Shown here piece after piece: positions 17,067 to 25,592 of a stretch of DNA of 56,271 bases. Below the pieces are notes generated by a model. That model was not told the DNA's origin. It saw nothing but the letters and a program-made list of their open reading frames with translations, and made no database searches. Within the stretch, counting starts at the first letter, position 1, and each line of letters begins with the position of its first letter. Both the position numbers and the translations under genes were made by a program. Source of the DNA: an uncultured Akkermansia sp. (GTDB taxonomy: Bacteria > Verrucomicrobiota > Verrucomicrobiia > Verrucomicrobiales > Akkermansiaceae); NCBI GenBank assembly GCA_947631275.1, contig CANRKR010000004.1, forward strand, positions 1 through 56,271, written 5' to 3'.

Positions 17067-19199
17067 TTACTGTTCTGTCTGCACCGGCGTACCGTCCTCC
17101 AGTTGTGCCAGATTGGTTGTGACAATGACATCACCCTCGTGCACACCACTGAACACAGGCACAAGCCCATCCTTGTTCGGGGTGCCGCAGGAGATTCGCA
17201 CCATCTGCGCCCGCCCATGCCGCAACACAAAAGCGTAGTGTCCACGCGTGTCGATCTGCACCGACTCGGCAGGAATAGCTGGCACCGGGATGCTGCTCTT
17301 GCGCATCAGGCGGATGGTGACGACGCCCCCAGGTTGTAGCTCATGATGCTCATTGTTAAAAATGCCCCAGATGTTCATCGTATCGGTGGCAGCTTGCACG
17401 ATATTGTCGCAGAACGCCACACTTCCCTTCTCCGAGAGGATTTTGCCGGTGGCGGTGATAAGGGAGATTTCCGAATCTTCGACGAGATTCTTTACGGTGC
17501 CGAAGTGCGAAAGAATTGTACTTTCACTCAGGGGAAAACGCACGTAAATCGGGCTGAGTTGCACCAGTGTCGCGAGCGGTGATTTCATCTCCGCTATATA
17601 GTTGCCTTTCGAAAAATTCACGCGTCCGATACGCCCATCTATTCCTGCCCGTACGGTACAGCGCGAGAGATTGTCTTCTGCCACGGTGAGCTGTGCTTCC
17701 GCCGCATCCTTGAGCGCCTTGAGCTCCTCAAGGGTCGCCTGAGCGCTTTCGTAATCATCCCGGCTCGTTGCATTGCGTTCCAGCAGATTCTTCTGGCGTT
17801 CCAGTTTCTTCTCCGCGTCAGCAATACGGACATCCAACACGCTGATGGCCGATTTTTGGGCATCCACCGCCGCCCGGTAGCGTGTGGGGTCAATGCGGAA
17901 AAGGATGTCGCCCTTTTTTACACGGTCGCCTTCCCGGAATTCCGGTTCTGCCAGAATCCCCTGCACGAGGGGGCGCAACTCCACTTTGTTGATGGCTTCC
18001 ACGCGCGCGCCATTGATCTCCAGTACGGTGGGGTCGGCAATCATCTGCACCGGGGCCGTCTTCGCCGAAACAGTTTCCTGGGGGGCACTACTTTCAGACT
18101 TTTTCGCGGCAGTGTTTTTCTGCTCCGGGTACACGGGAATCACCCTGGCGCCCTGACGCGTTTTGTGGGCACCATCAGTGATGACGACTTCGCCGGGTTT
18201 CAATCCGTCGTAGATGGATTGCAGTCTCCCGCGGATTGAGCCGGATATTACATCCCTCCGCTCTACGGTGCCATCCTCCGCTACTGTATAGACAAAGGAA
18301 CCTGCTGAATCGTGGTGTACCGCTGTGAGCGGCGCCATGGTCACCTCCATGGAATCTGTGAGCCGCACCACGAGAGCACCGATGCCGTGCGGTATCAATA
18401 CACCATCTGTGTTGGCAAATTCCGCCCACAGAGTGTAGGAGTCCGTCGTGCCGGAAAGCAGATTGTCTACAATTTGAATATTGCCGGCGGAGGGATATTC
18501 CTGCCCTCCCGCGGTGTAAAGCCGTACATCTGTGCTGTTGCTGATGCGTTTCGGACCGCCGAAAACGCCATTAACGTCGGTCTGGCTGAGAGGAAAACGC
18601 ACGTAGATGGGATCCATCTGAGTCAGGGTGGCGAGTTGTTCTCCGGCGGTGATGTAGTTGCCTGCGGAGAATTCGACCCGGCCGAGACGTCCGGTGATTT
18701 CAGCGCGAATGATGCAGTCCTGCAGATCTTTTTCTGCTTTGGCAAGGTTTGCCTGAGCTCCGGCGCGGCTTGCCTTAAGTTCCTCAAGTTTTGCCAGCGC
18801 CGTTTCCATTTCTTCTTTAGAGGTAGCGAGATTTTCTGCCAACCTGGCAAGACGTTTGTGGTTGTTAGTTGCGTAGACAATTTGTGCATCAATCTGCCTC
18901 AGGTTCGCCTTTGCCTCCTTTACCGCTGCCTGATAACGCAGGGGGTCAATGCGAAAGAGCACATCTCCCTCCTTGACCAAATCCCCCTCTTTGAAGGCTA
19001 TTTCGGAGAGGAAGCCTTCTACTGCCGCCCGGACATGCACTGTTCGGATGGCCTCCACATGACCGATGCTGCGCCGAGCCACGTAATCGTGTCCGGAGGT
19101 AGCTTTTTCAACCTGCACATGCTCGGCCATGGTTCGCATCTGCTGTGCTGAGCCAATCCCGATCAACGCGAAAAAGATGAACACAAAACGCGGCTTCAT
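17067..19199 (-). CDS. Tandem-fused RND periplasmic adaptor (two AcrA-like proteins in one chain)
   Basis: 710 residues with a Sec signal peptide (cleavage about G-S-A|Q-Q, no lipobox). Two full adaptor modules follow, at ~40-356 and ~390-706, offset by about 352 residues. E-G-D-L-V-K-E-G-D-V-L-F-R-I-D-P (71-86) matches E-G-D-R-V-K-K-G-D-I-L-F-R-I-D-P (423-438); G-R-L-G-R-V-E-F-S-A-G-N-Y-I matches G-R-I-G-R-V-N-F-S-K-G-N-Y-I; P-I-Y-V-R-F-P-L-S occurs in both. Each has lipoyl halves flanking an alpha-hairpin, then beta-barrel and membrane-proximal parts; a hydrophilic linker (~357-385) joins them. Usual adaptors have ~380 residues and one module. AcrA-type adaptors work as three dimers per pump trimer, so a fused dimer would give the right stoichiometry with three chains. 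Confidence 0.9.
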   Translation of the reverse strand: MKPRFVFIFFALIGIGSAQQMRTMAEHVQVEKATSGHDYVARRSIGHVEAIRTVHVRAAVEGFLSEIAFKEGDLVKEGDVLFRIDPLRYQAAVKEAKANLRQIDAQIVYATNNHKRLARLAENLATSKEEMETALAKLEELKASRAGAQANLAKAEKDLQDCIIRAEITGRLGRVEFSAGNYITAGEQLATLTQMDPIYVRFPLSQTDVNGVFGGPKRISNSTDVRLYTAGGQEYPSAGNIQIVDNLLSGTTDSYTLWAEFANTDGVLIPHGIGALVVRLTDSMEVTMAPLTAVHHDSAGSFVYTVAEDGTVERRDVISGSIRGRLQSIYDGLKPGEVVITDGAHKTRQGARVIPVYPEQKNTAAKKSESSAPQETVSAKTAPVQMIADPTVLEINGARVEAINKVELRPLVQGILAEPEFREGDRVKKGDILFRIDPTRYRAAVDAQKSAISVLDVRIADAEKKLERQKNLLERNATSRDDYESAQATLEELKALKDAAEAQLTVAEDNLSRCTVRAGIDGRIGRVNFSKGNYIAEMKSPLATLVQLSPIYVRFPLSESTILSHFGTVKNLVEDSEISLITATGKILSEKGSVAFCDNIVQAATDTMNIWGIFNNEHHELQPGGVVTIRLMRKSSIPVPAIPAESVQIDTRGHYAFVLRHGRAQMVRISCGTPNKDGLVPVFSGVHEGDVIVTTNLAQLEDGTPVQTEQ

Positions 19200-19211
19200 A
19201 TCCCTATACTG

Positions 19212-19239
19212 TACGTAATAAATTCTCCATTTCTACGTA
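19212..19239. promoter_or_regulatory. Paired TACGTA dyad upstream of the efflux operon
   Basis: TACGTA at 19212-19217 and 19234-19239, with AAAT and ATTT placed symmetrically between them, forms an imperfect 28-bp dyad 13 bases upstream of the adaptor start. It is a candidate operator for a local regulator (TetR-like sites look similar), unproven. Confidence 0.35.
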
Positions 19240-19284
19240 GCGACGCAGAATTTGCGGAAAATTTTTGCATGGCAAAGGAAGGAC

Positions 19285-19313
19285 TTGCAATGAACAGAGG
19301 AGTCGTGTAGAAT
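19285..19313 (+). promoter_or_regulatory. Promoter of the phosphofructokinase gene
   Basis: TTGCAA (19285-19290), 17-base spacer, TAGAAT (19308-19313). Transcription would start near 19320, giving a leader of about 62 bases before ATG 19382. Confidence 0.5.
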
Positions 19314-19381
19314 ACGGCCCGACGTTTCTACTGCCTGTTTTCCGGGGAGGGACGTTTTTAAGAGCAATACCATTAACCATC

Positions 19382-20629
19382 ATGAACGAACTCAAAGGAG
19401 CATGTATTATCGGGCAATCCGGCGGACCCACGGCGGTGATCAATGCCAGTGTGCTGGGTGCGGTACAGACGGCACTCAATTCTCCTCAGATCACGCGCGT
19501 GCTGGGTGCGGCCAACGGGATTACCGGCGTGCTGAATGGCAAACTGTATGACCTGGGGATGGAGGATCCTGTTGAGCTCGAGCTGTTGAAGTTTACGCCG
19601 GCATCAGCACTGGGCACTTGCCGCTACAAGATGAAGGATCCACAGGAGGATTCCACGGACTACGAGAAGATACTGGACACCTTCAAGAAGTTCGATGTTC
19701 GCTATTTCTTCTACAACGGCGGCAATGACTCCATGGATACCTGCAACAAGATTTCCAAGTTCATGCAGAAGAGCGGTTACCAGTGCCGCGTCATGGGTAT
19801 TCCCAAGACCATTGATAACGATCTCTATGGCACGGATCACTGCCCCGGCTACGCCTCTGCTGCCAAGTACATTGCCACGTCCTGCATGGAGGTGAAGCAC
19901 GATGCCTGCTGCTACGATACCGGAATGGTCACCATTATTGAGGTGATGGGGCGCCATGCCGGCTGGCTTACTGCGGCGGCGGCTCTCGCGAGCTTTGCCG
20001 GTGCGGGGCCTGACCTTATCTACCTCCCTGAGGTTGATTTCGATATGAACACTTTCCTCGATGATGTCGAGCGCATCTACAAAGCTACCGGCAAGTGCCT
20101 CGTCGTCGCTTCTGAGGGAATTCATGACAAAGACGGCAAGTTTATCTCTGAGGCCAAGACCAATGGCAACGACGGTTTCGGACATGCTCAGCTCGGTGGT
20201 CTTGCCAACAAGCTTGCTGAGGTCGTCCGAACCCGTGTGGATGCTAAAGTTCGCGCTATTGAGCCTTCTTTGCTGCAGCGCTGCGCCACGCATCTTGCCT
20301 CCACGACCGATGCGATGGAGGCGTACCTGGCGGGTAAGACGGCAGTAACTGCGGCGGTGAATGGCGACACTGATAAGATGGTCGCTTTCGAGCGCAATAA
20401 TCTTTATGGGCAATACGTGTGCAACACGAAGCTGCTGCCGCTGGAAAACGTGGCGAACTTTGAGCGCAAGGTGCCTCGCGAATGGATCAACGCAGCCGGC
20501 AACGGCATCGAGATGGCGTTTATCGACTATGCTCTGCCACTCATTCAGGGCGAAACCGGCATGAAGACCGTGCAAGCGCTGCCGCGCTTTGCCCGCCTGC
20601 GCAAAGTGCTGGCCAAGCCTGTGGCGTAA
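19382..20629 (+). CDS. 6-phosphofructokinase, probably pyrophosphate-dependent
   Basis: 415 residues from ATG 19382. I-I-G-Q-S-G-G-P-T-A-V-I-N opens the phosphofructokinase fold. Y-N-G-G-N-D-S-M-D-T stands where ATP enzymes have GGDGS: the Asp replacing the second Gly blocks the ATP alpha-phosphate. G-I-P-K-T-I-D-N-D-L has Lys in place of the Gly of ATP enzymes (PGTIDND). Both changes are typical of PPi-PFK. M-G-R-H-A-G-W-L-T-A is the fructose-6-phosphate site. The enzyme would interconvert fructose 6-phosphate and fructose 1,6-bisphosphate reversibly, saving ATP in fermentative metabolism. An upstream in-frame ATG at 19265 lies before the -10 box, so the later start is used. Confidence 0.88.
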   Translation: MNELKGACIIGQSGGPTAVINASVLGAVQTALNSPQITRVLGAANGITGVLNGKLYDLGMEDPVELELLKFTPASALGTCRYKMKDPQEDSTDYEKILDTFKKFDVRYFFYNGGNDSMDTCNKISKFMQKSGYQCRVMGIPKTIDNDLYGTDHCPGYASAAKYIATSCMEVKHDACCYDTGMVTIIEVMGRHAGWLTAAAALASFAGAGPDLIYLPEVDFDMNTFLDDVERIYKATGKCLVVASEGIHDKDGKFISEAKTNGNDGFGHAQLGGLANKLAEVVRTRVDAKVRAIEPSLLQRCATHLASTTDAMEAYLAGKTAVTAAVNGDTDKMVAFERNNLYGQYVCNTKLLPLENVANFERKVPREWINAAGNGIEMAFIDYALPLIQGETGMKTVQALPRFARLRKVLAKPVA

Positions 20630-20650
20630 GATACATTTTTCAACATGGGG

Positions 20651-20684
20651 GCGGGGACGGCGACATCGGCTTTCCCCGCTCTCC
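20651..20684 (+). terminator. Hairpin between phosphofructokinase and cstA
   Basis: GCGGGGA (20651-20657) pairs perfectly with TCCCCGC (20673-20679). Five T follow six bases later. It could be a weak terminator or a processing hairpin between the two genes. Confidence 0.4.
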
Positions 20685-20700
20685 GTTTTTCCTATCTCCC

Positions 20701-22188
20701 ATGGTCGGTCTGGCTGTTTTTCTCTTTTGTGCGTTGCTGCTGGTGGCGGGATACACTGTGTACGGACGCCTCGCAGAGCGCGTTTACGGGGTTTCTCACA
20801 GCATGACCATGCCATGTGAGCAACGAGCGGATGGCGTGGACTACGTGCGCATGCCCACGTGGCGCATTTTCCTTGTGCAGTTGCTGAATATTGCGGGATT
20901 AGGACCGGTATTCGGCGCCCTGGCGGGTTGTCTGTATGGTCCGGTGGCGCTGGTCTGGATTGTGGTGGGATGTATCCTCGTGGGGGCTGTGCATGATTTT
21001 CTGGCGGCTGTGATGAGCGCTGAGCATGGTGGGGCGAACATGCCGTACCTGGTGGGACGCTACCTCGGCGGGTGGTCACGCCATGCATTGCGGGTGGTGT
21101 GTGTCGGGTTGCTGCTTATGGTGGGGGTGGTCTTCACCGTGGGGCCTGCGGGGATGTTGCACGCACTGGTGGATTCCGTGTCGGTGAATATGTGGTGCGT
21201 GTTCATTCTTCTCTACTACCTTCTCGCCACGATTTTGCCTATCAATACGATCATAGGCAGAATATACCCTGTCTTCGGGGGCTTCTTCCTCTTCATGGTG
21301 GTGGGTCTCGCGGTTGCTCTTCCGGCGGGTGATTTTCCTGTGTTGCCGGATGTTAATTTCGTGCATAATGTCCATCCGCAGGGTCTCTCCGTCTGGCCCA
21401 TGATCTTTGTCACGATTGCCTGCGGCGCTGTGTCCGGTTTCCATGCGACGCAAAGTCCCATGATGGTGCGTTGCCTCGCGGATGCTCGCAACATGCGCCC
21501 CGTCTTCTATGGCGCCATGGTCACCGAGGGGCTGGTGGCGCTCGTCTGGGCCGTGGTGGGACTCAGTTTGCGCGAGATTCCGACAGAATATATGCTCGCC
21601 GGCAAAACTGTCGTGCCGTTGGCAGAGGGTGCGCGGGCGCTTACCTTTGGACAGCTCAGCCTCGTGAGTCCCGCTACTGCGGTGAATGTGGCATGCAGTA
21701 CGTTGCTCGGACCCGTCGGCGCTGCGTTCGCTGTTCTGGGAGTCGTTGTGTTGCCTATCACCAGTGGCGACACGGCCATGCGCAGTTGTCGCCTGATCCT
21801 GGCGGAGGCGTTGCACATGCGGCAGCAGAGGGTGGCTGGGCGTCTGGCGTTGGCGCTGCCGTTATTTGCCGTGGTGATCGTGATTTCGCAGTTGGATTTC
21901 GGAGTCATCTGGCGTTATTTCGGATGGGCAAATCAGGTACTCTCCTGCTTCACTCTCTGGAGCATCGCAGTCTGCCTGCGCCTGCGCGGACGTCTCCATT
22001 GGATTGCCACCTTGCCGGCGGCATTCATGACGGCTGTCTGCGCAGCTTACCTGCTGGAGTCTCCGGACTGCGGGATTGTGCTGCCTGAGGTGTCAGGAAA
22101 CATCGGCGCTTGCGTTGTTTCTGCCGCGTGCATCTCGCTTCTGCTGGTCTTCCGTAAACCAGGAACTGAGGCGGTTGCTCAGGAGTGA
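20701..22188 (+). CDS. cstA: CstA family transporter (carbon starvation protein A)
   Basis: 495 residues from ATG 20701, with around a dozen hydrophobic spans. Features of CstA are present: Y-G-R-L-A-E-R-V-Y-G early, G-L-G-P-V-F-G-A-L-A-G in the second span region, G-A-V-H-D-F-L-A-A-V-M-S, S-G-F-H-A-T-Q-S-P-M-M, and P-I-T-S-G-D-T-A-M-R-S. CstA proteins import peptides or pyruvate. The length suits the short family members (E. coli CstA is ~700). It follows the phosphofructokinase gene by 71 bases and overlaps the converging HAD gene by ten bases. A role in pyruvate or peptide uptake under carbon limitation is family knowledge, not evident from the context. Confidence 0.85.
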   Translation: MVGLAVFLFCALLLVAGYTVYGRLAERVYGVSHSMTMPCEQRADGVDYVRMPTWRIFLVQLLNIAGLGPVFGALAGCLYGPVALVWIVVGCILVGAVHDFLAAVMSAEHGGANMPYLVGRYLGGWSRHALRVVCVGLLLMVGVVFTVGPAGMLHALVDSVSVNMWCVFILLYYLLATILPINTIIGRIYPVFGGFFLFMVVGLAVALPAGDFPVLPDVNFVHNVHPQGLSVWPMIFVTIACGAVSGFHATQSPMMVRCLADARNMRPVFYGAMVTEGLVALVWAVVGLSLREIPTEYMLAGKTVVPLAEGARALTFGQLSLVSPATAVNVACSTLLGPVGAAFAVLGVVVLPITSGDTAMRSCRLILAEALHMRQQRVAGRLALALPLFAVVIVISQLDFGVIWRYFGWANQVLSCFTLWSIAVCLRLRGRLHWIATLPAAFMTAVCAAYLLESPDCGIVLPEVSGNIGACVVSAACISLLLVFRKPGTEAVAQE

Positions 22189-23054
22189 GACGTTGATTTT
22201 GCGAAAGGGAACACGCGCCTTTCAGCCCACTTTTCCAGCGCGTCCGGCACATCGGGGAAGATGTGCCCGCCGTGCGTGCAGACCCAGTTGACTACATCCG
22301 GATGCGCACTTGCTGGCGCTGCAAAAAAGGACTTCGGAAAGGCACGGAAGGAGTCCAGATCATTGTGCCCGTCGCCCATGAGAAACAGGTTTGCCTCCGG
22401 CACATGCCAGGCCCGGAGTACATAGATCAACACGGAACCTTTGTTGAGGCGTGCATCAGTGAGCCGCATGAAACGCGAGGCTCGCTGTATCGCTATATCC
22501 GGATGCGCGCGTAGCAGGGACGCAAAGTGAGGCATGAGTTGATCCATGGTGGCGCTGTCACAGGCGACGATGGAGAGGGGGTCGGTCAGCGAGGTGTGCC
22601 ATTCCGCTTCAGGGCAGGCTTCTCGCAATGCCGTGAGAGTGGAATCCCATTCTTTCTGCATACGCCGTTGCATTGCGAATTGGGCAGCATGGCAGCGGGC
22701 ATTATGCTCTGTCGCCGCATGCCACGAGCCGTCTCCGCCTACCATGTAGACGAAGCGTTCACGAGTGCAAAGAAAGTCCGGCTGCAGTTCCAGTTCCGGC
22801 AGAAATTGCGCCATTTCCGACAGGGTGCGGCCGGTGTTGATGCCCCAGCGTACGCCGTGCTTTCTCAGCCGGCGAAGGCAGTCGAAAAAGCGCGGATCCA
22901 CTTTGCGGAAATCCCCGTGGCACAGAGTGCCATCGTAGTCTAGCGAGAGGAGGTAGCGGCAGGAAACCACCGGCAACCGATCACGACACGGGAGCGATAC
23001 CGTCCCTTCTTCGATGGAAGTGAGAGGCTCGACACTGTCGGAGAAAGCAGACAT
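22179..23054 (-). CDS. HAD-superfamily hydrolase (Cof/sugar-phosphatase type)
   Basis: 291 residues. L-S-L-D-Y-D-G-T-L at 37-45 is HAD motif I with nucleophile Asp39 and acid/base Asp41. G-I-N-T-G-R-T is motif II, L-N-K-G-S-V-L supplies the motif III Lys, and G-D-G-H-N-D-L-D-S is motif IV. The ~100-residue stretch between motifs II and III is a C2-type cap, as in Cof-like and sucrose-phosphatase-like enzymes that dephosphorylate sugar phosphates. It lies 12 bases downstream of the OmpA-like gene and appears to be the last of a three-gene operon. The substrate is unknown. Confidence 0.82.
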   Translation of the reverse strand: MSAFSDSVEPLTSIEEGTVSLPCRDRLPVVSCRYLLSLDYDGTLCHGDFRKVDPRFFDCLRRLRKHGVRWGINTGRTLSEMAQFLPELELQPDFLCTRERFVYMVGGDGSWHAATEHNARCHAAQFAMQRRMQKEWDSTLTALREACPEAEWHTSLTDPLSIVACDSATMDQLMPHFASLLRAHPDIAIQRASRFMRLTDARLNKGSVLIYVLRAWHVPEANLFLMGDGHNDLDSFRAFPKSFFAAPASAHPDVVNWVCTHGGHIFPDVPDALEKWAERRVFPFAKSTSHS

Positions 23055-23065
23055 TGTGCGCGATT

Positions 23066-24154
23066 TCAGCGGGCAGGACGACTGCCTTGCGGCAGGGTCT
23101 CGCCGGGTTGGCGCATGTGGATTTCCACGCGGCGGTTCAAAGTTTGTTGCTCCCGGGGCAGGGAGGTATCCACCAGAGGATTTGATGCCCCGCAGGCGCG
23201 GATGTAGACGTGGCGCATCGGCACGCCGTTCTGCTTGAGCCAGGAGACTACCGCCTGCGCACGCTGCAGGGAGAGCCGGTGGTTGTACTCCTCCGTTCCG
23301 ATGGAATCCGTGTGACCCTCGATGATAAAGGCCGTCATGGGGTTTTTATGAATGAGGGCGGCAAGCTGCAGCATGGAAACACGCGCAGAGTTCTTTAACT
23401 TACTCTGATCGAATCCAAATAGAATATCCGCCCCCAGCCGCGCTACGCCGGAGGAGGCGCCGAGCTTTGAAATCCCCATGAGCTCAGAGAGGGTACGTGT
23501 GTCGGCGGGAAAGTCTGATGCCCCCTCTTTCGCCTGACGCCGTAGTTCCCGGTCAATAAGTCCCTCCGCATCGTCCAGGACCTGATCCTGAGGGGCTGCA
23601 TTGGCAATGATGGTGTTTGTGTTGATGGGCGTTGGTTCCGGGACCAGGGGAGAGAGGTCCTGCATGTTCTTTACTTCCGGGATGCTCATAGGCGGCGGAG
23701 CCGAAGGGAGCTGCGCCGCACTGCTTTCGGGGAGTTCCTCCGGGGCAGGCAGCGGCAGATTGGTTTCTCCCGGAGCCATCACCAGTTCTTTGACTTGCGC
23801 ATCAATGAGATCGATCTCCTGCGGTTCCAGCTCCGGTGCGTCCGGTTCTATCGGCTCCTCCGGCGGGGGAAGTTCTGTTTCCTGTTGAGTTTCCGGACGG
23901 CGCACGACGATTCGAGCCGCTTCCAGTTGGGTGTTATCCACCTCTTTCAGTCGATCACGAACACGACTGCGCCAAATATCCAAAATCCAGGGACTTGCTT
24001 GAAGAGCCAGAAGATGCACGATTGCCGCTGCCGCTGCTGCCACAAGCAACACCGGAAGCATGTGTCGCTGCCGACTGAGGGCGAATCCACCACGGTGCCG
24101 ATTGCGATGCACTCGACGCCTTGTGTCATTTCGTGTGGTGGTGGTGAGCGGCAT
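23066..24154 (-). CDS. Inner-membrane-anchored OmpA-like protein with Pro/Glu-rich neck
   Basis: 362 residues. A basic N-terminus is followed by a span at about 32-52, then a segment near 75-125 rich in Pro and Glu (P-P-P-E-E-P-I-E-P-D), which resembles the neck of TonB. The last ~115 residues are an OmpA-type peptidoglycan-binding domain: D-I-L-F-G-F-D-Q-S-K-L, then E-G-H-T-D-S-I-G with its binding Asp, then L-S-L-Q-R-A-Q-A-V with its Arg. This predicts a periplasm-spanning protein tying the inner membrane to peptidoglycan, like MotB-type or TonB-like proteins. The gene lies in a minus-strand operon between the hydrolase-like and HAD genes. Its partner is unclear. Confidence 0.8.
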   Translation of the reverse strand: MPLTTTTRNDTRRRVHRNRHRGGFALSRQRHMLPVLLVAAAAAAIVHLLALQASPWILDIWRSRVRDRLKEVDNTQLEAARIVVRRPETQQETELPPPEEPIEPDAPELEPQEIDLIDAQVKELVMAPGETNLPLPAPEELPESSAAQLPSAPPPMSIPEVKNMQDLSPLVPEPTPINTNTIIANAAPQDQVLDDAEGLIDRELRRQAKEGASDFPADTRTLSELMGISKLGASSGVARLGADILFGFDQSKLKNSARVSMLQLAALIHKNPMTAFIIEGHTDSIGTEEYNHRLSLQRAQAVVSWLKQNGVPMRHVYIRACGASNPLVDTSLPREQQTLNRRVEIHMRQPGETLPQGSRPAR

Positions 24155-24192
24155 AAGTCAGGGAAGATGCTCAATTGATTTCAAAGGGCAGG

Positions 24193-25332
24193 CTATGCGC
24201 CGGGTGCGCTTTCGAGCGGCGATGCGGGATGCTGTAAAGTTCCGGACAGGTTAATGCGCTGCTGTCCCGGGACAGGAACTTCTTTCAGCCCGGGAGCAAC
24301 ATTGTTGATCCATCGCAGAATCGCAGGCAGTATGGCCTCTGAGTCGTTCAGCAGATCGGCTCGCACGTTATGTTTCACAGATCGAGTTCCTCCTTGTTGG
24401 GTGTAGTGAATTTCGCGATGGTCAGTATCAGCAGGGTCTTCTTTCCGGCGGAGAATGTAGAGTTGCCGCTGCTCAGGGTGCAGCTGAGAGTAAAGCGCAT
24501 AAGTGTCCTCAGATTCCGATTCCGGCGTTTCCTTGTTGGAGCAGATGAGCAGGACAGGCCTTTCTCGCGGCAGTTTGAACACGCTCTTCACTGCCGCGAA
24601 ATCGAAAGGTTCCAGTCCCGTGATGTTTTTCATGCGCCAGCCGATGAGCTCCCTTTGCCAGATTGGCAGGCTTCTCCGTTGCAGCACCTTGTTGAGGGGC
24701 GCAGGCACGTCGATGGCCACGATTCCACGCAATCGCGGTTCGTTTGATGCCGCATGAAGCATCAATTCCGCCCCAAAAGCACGTCCTACACCAATTACGA
24801 TGAGATTCTTCCTGCCGGAGCGTCGCTCCAGTTCATCAATGAGGTAGGAGACATCTTTACATTCCAGAATTCCCCGCGTGCAGTAAGATCGCGCTTGATC
24901 AGTTCCTCTCGGCTCCCAGAGAACGCAGCGTAGCCCGGCTGTCGCCAGTTGCTCTGCCATCGGTAGAGCCGATCGTATTCCATGATCCCAGTCCGCGCTC
25001 ACCAGCACATAATCCGCCGCCTCCAATCCGCTCAAGTCAGTGTCCTTGATCCTTTCTTGCACAACCTGTTGACGCGGTGAACCGAAAATTGAAGAATCAT
25101 GGACGGAAGCCAGGCACGCACGGATCATATGATCGCCTTCTCCATGAATGGCAAAGGGTTCCAAATTGAGCCCCTGCACTTGTTTCGGGAGTTCAGAGTA
25201 CCCGCTGTAGAGAGAACTGGTCGGGTGGAGAAGCTGTTGTGCTTGATTATCAACATGTAATAAAAGCCATATCCCGCCTGCAATAACTGCTAACGGTAAG
25301 AGAATCAGAACCCATTTGCCGACACTCCTCAT
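24193..25332 (-). CDS. Membrane-anchored alpha/beta-hydrolase-like protein, catalytic site doubtful
   Basis: 379 residues with one N-terminal span (8-25) and the rest extracytoplasmic. A-D-Y-V-L-V-S-A-D-W-D-H-G, then V-L-W-E-P-R-G-T-D-Q-A, then N-L-I-V-I-G-V-G-R-A-F-G-A-E-L-M-L-H follow the strand-turn-helix order of alpha/beta hydrolases. At the nucleophile elbow the sequence is G-V-G-R-A, not G-x-S-x-G, so the Ser nucleophile is missing. This may be a non-enzymatic binding protein or use another residue. It is the first gene of a three-gene operon with the OmpA-like and HAD genes. A TTGCCA lies 30 bases upstream of the ATG, but the -10 sequence at the right spacing (GTAAAG) is poor. Confidence 0.6.
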   Translation of the reverse strand: MRSVGKWVLILLPLAVIAGGIWLLLHVDNQAQQLLHPTSSLYSGYSELPKQVQGLNLEPFAIHGEGDHMIRACLASVHDSSIFGSPRQQVVQERIKDTDLSGLEAADYVLVSADWDHGIRSALPMAEQLATAGLRCVLWEPRGTDQARSYCTRGILECKDVSYLIDELERRSGRKNLIVIGVGRAFGAELMLHAASNEPRLRGIVAIDVPAPLNKVLQRRSLPIWQRELIGWRMKNITGLEPFDFAAVKSVFKLPRERPVLLICSNKETPESESEDTYALYSQLHPEQRQLYILRRKEDPADTDHREIHYTQQGGTRSVKHNVRADLLNDSEAILPAILRWINNVAPGLKEVPVPGQQRINLSGTLQHPASPLESAPGA

Positions 25333-25526
25333 CGCCCAACTTTACCATAGTACCCGACTCTTTGGCAAGCCCGGGTAATGTCTGTTCATGGCAAACGCAT
25401 GAGAAAATGGAGTTTTGTCTTATCTGAGGCCGAGTTTGCTTTCCGACTACACCGACTAGCGTCGTCTGGACGAAACAGGATCAAATTTTGTGTTTTTCTT
25501 TTTCCTTTGCCAAGGGAAAGAAAATT

Positions 25527-25564
25527 CCCGCCGGCGGGCTTGCTTGCCGCACCGGCGGGGTTTT
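25527..25564 (-). terminator. Bidirectional terminator after the autotransporter gene
   Basis: CCCGCCGG (25527-25534) pairs with CCGGCGGG (25552-25559), with extra GGC/GCC pairing inside. Read on the minus strand it is followed by AATTTTC, ending the autotransporter transcript; TTTT follows on the plus strand too. Confidence 0.75.
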
Positions 25565-25592
25565 CATGACTACTTGGAACCCCCAAAAAGTA

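Noticed and set aside
13737..19199. The TetR gene at 33465-34094 as the direct repressor of the efflux operon
   Set aside because: They are 14 kb apart with no shared operator sequence that I can see; it remains only a test suggestion.
25378..25569. 63-codon plus-strand frame before the autotransporter 3' end
   Set aside because: It runs through the terminator hairpin and has no recognisable features.
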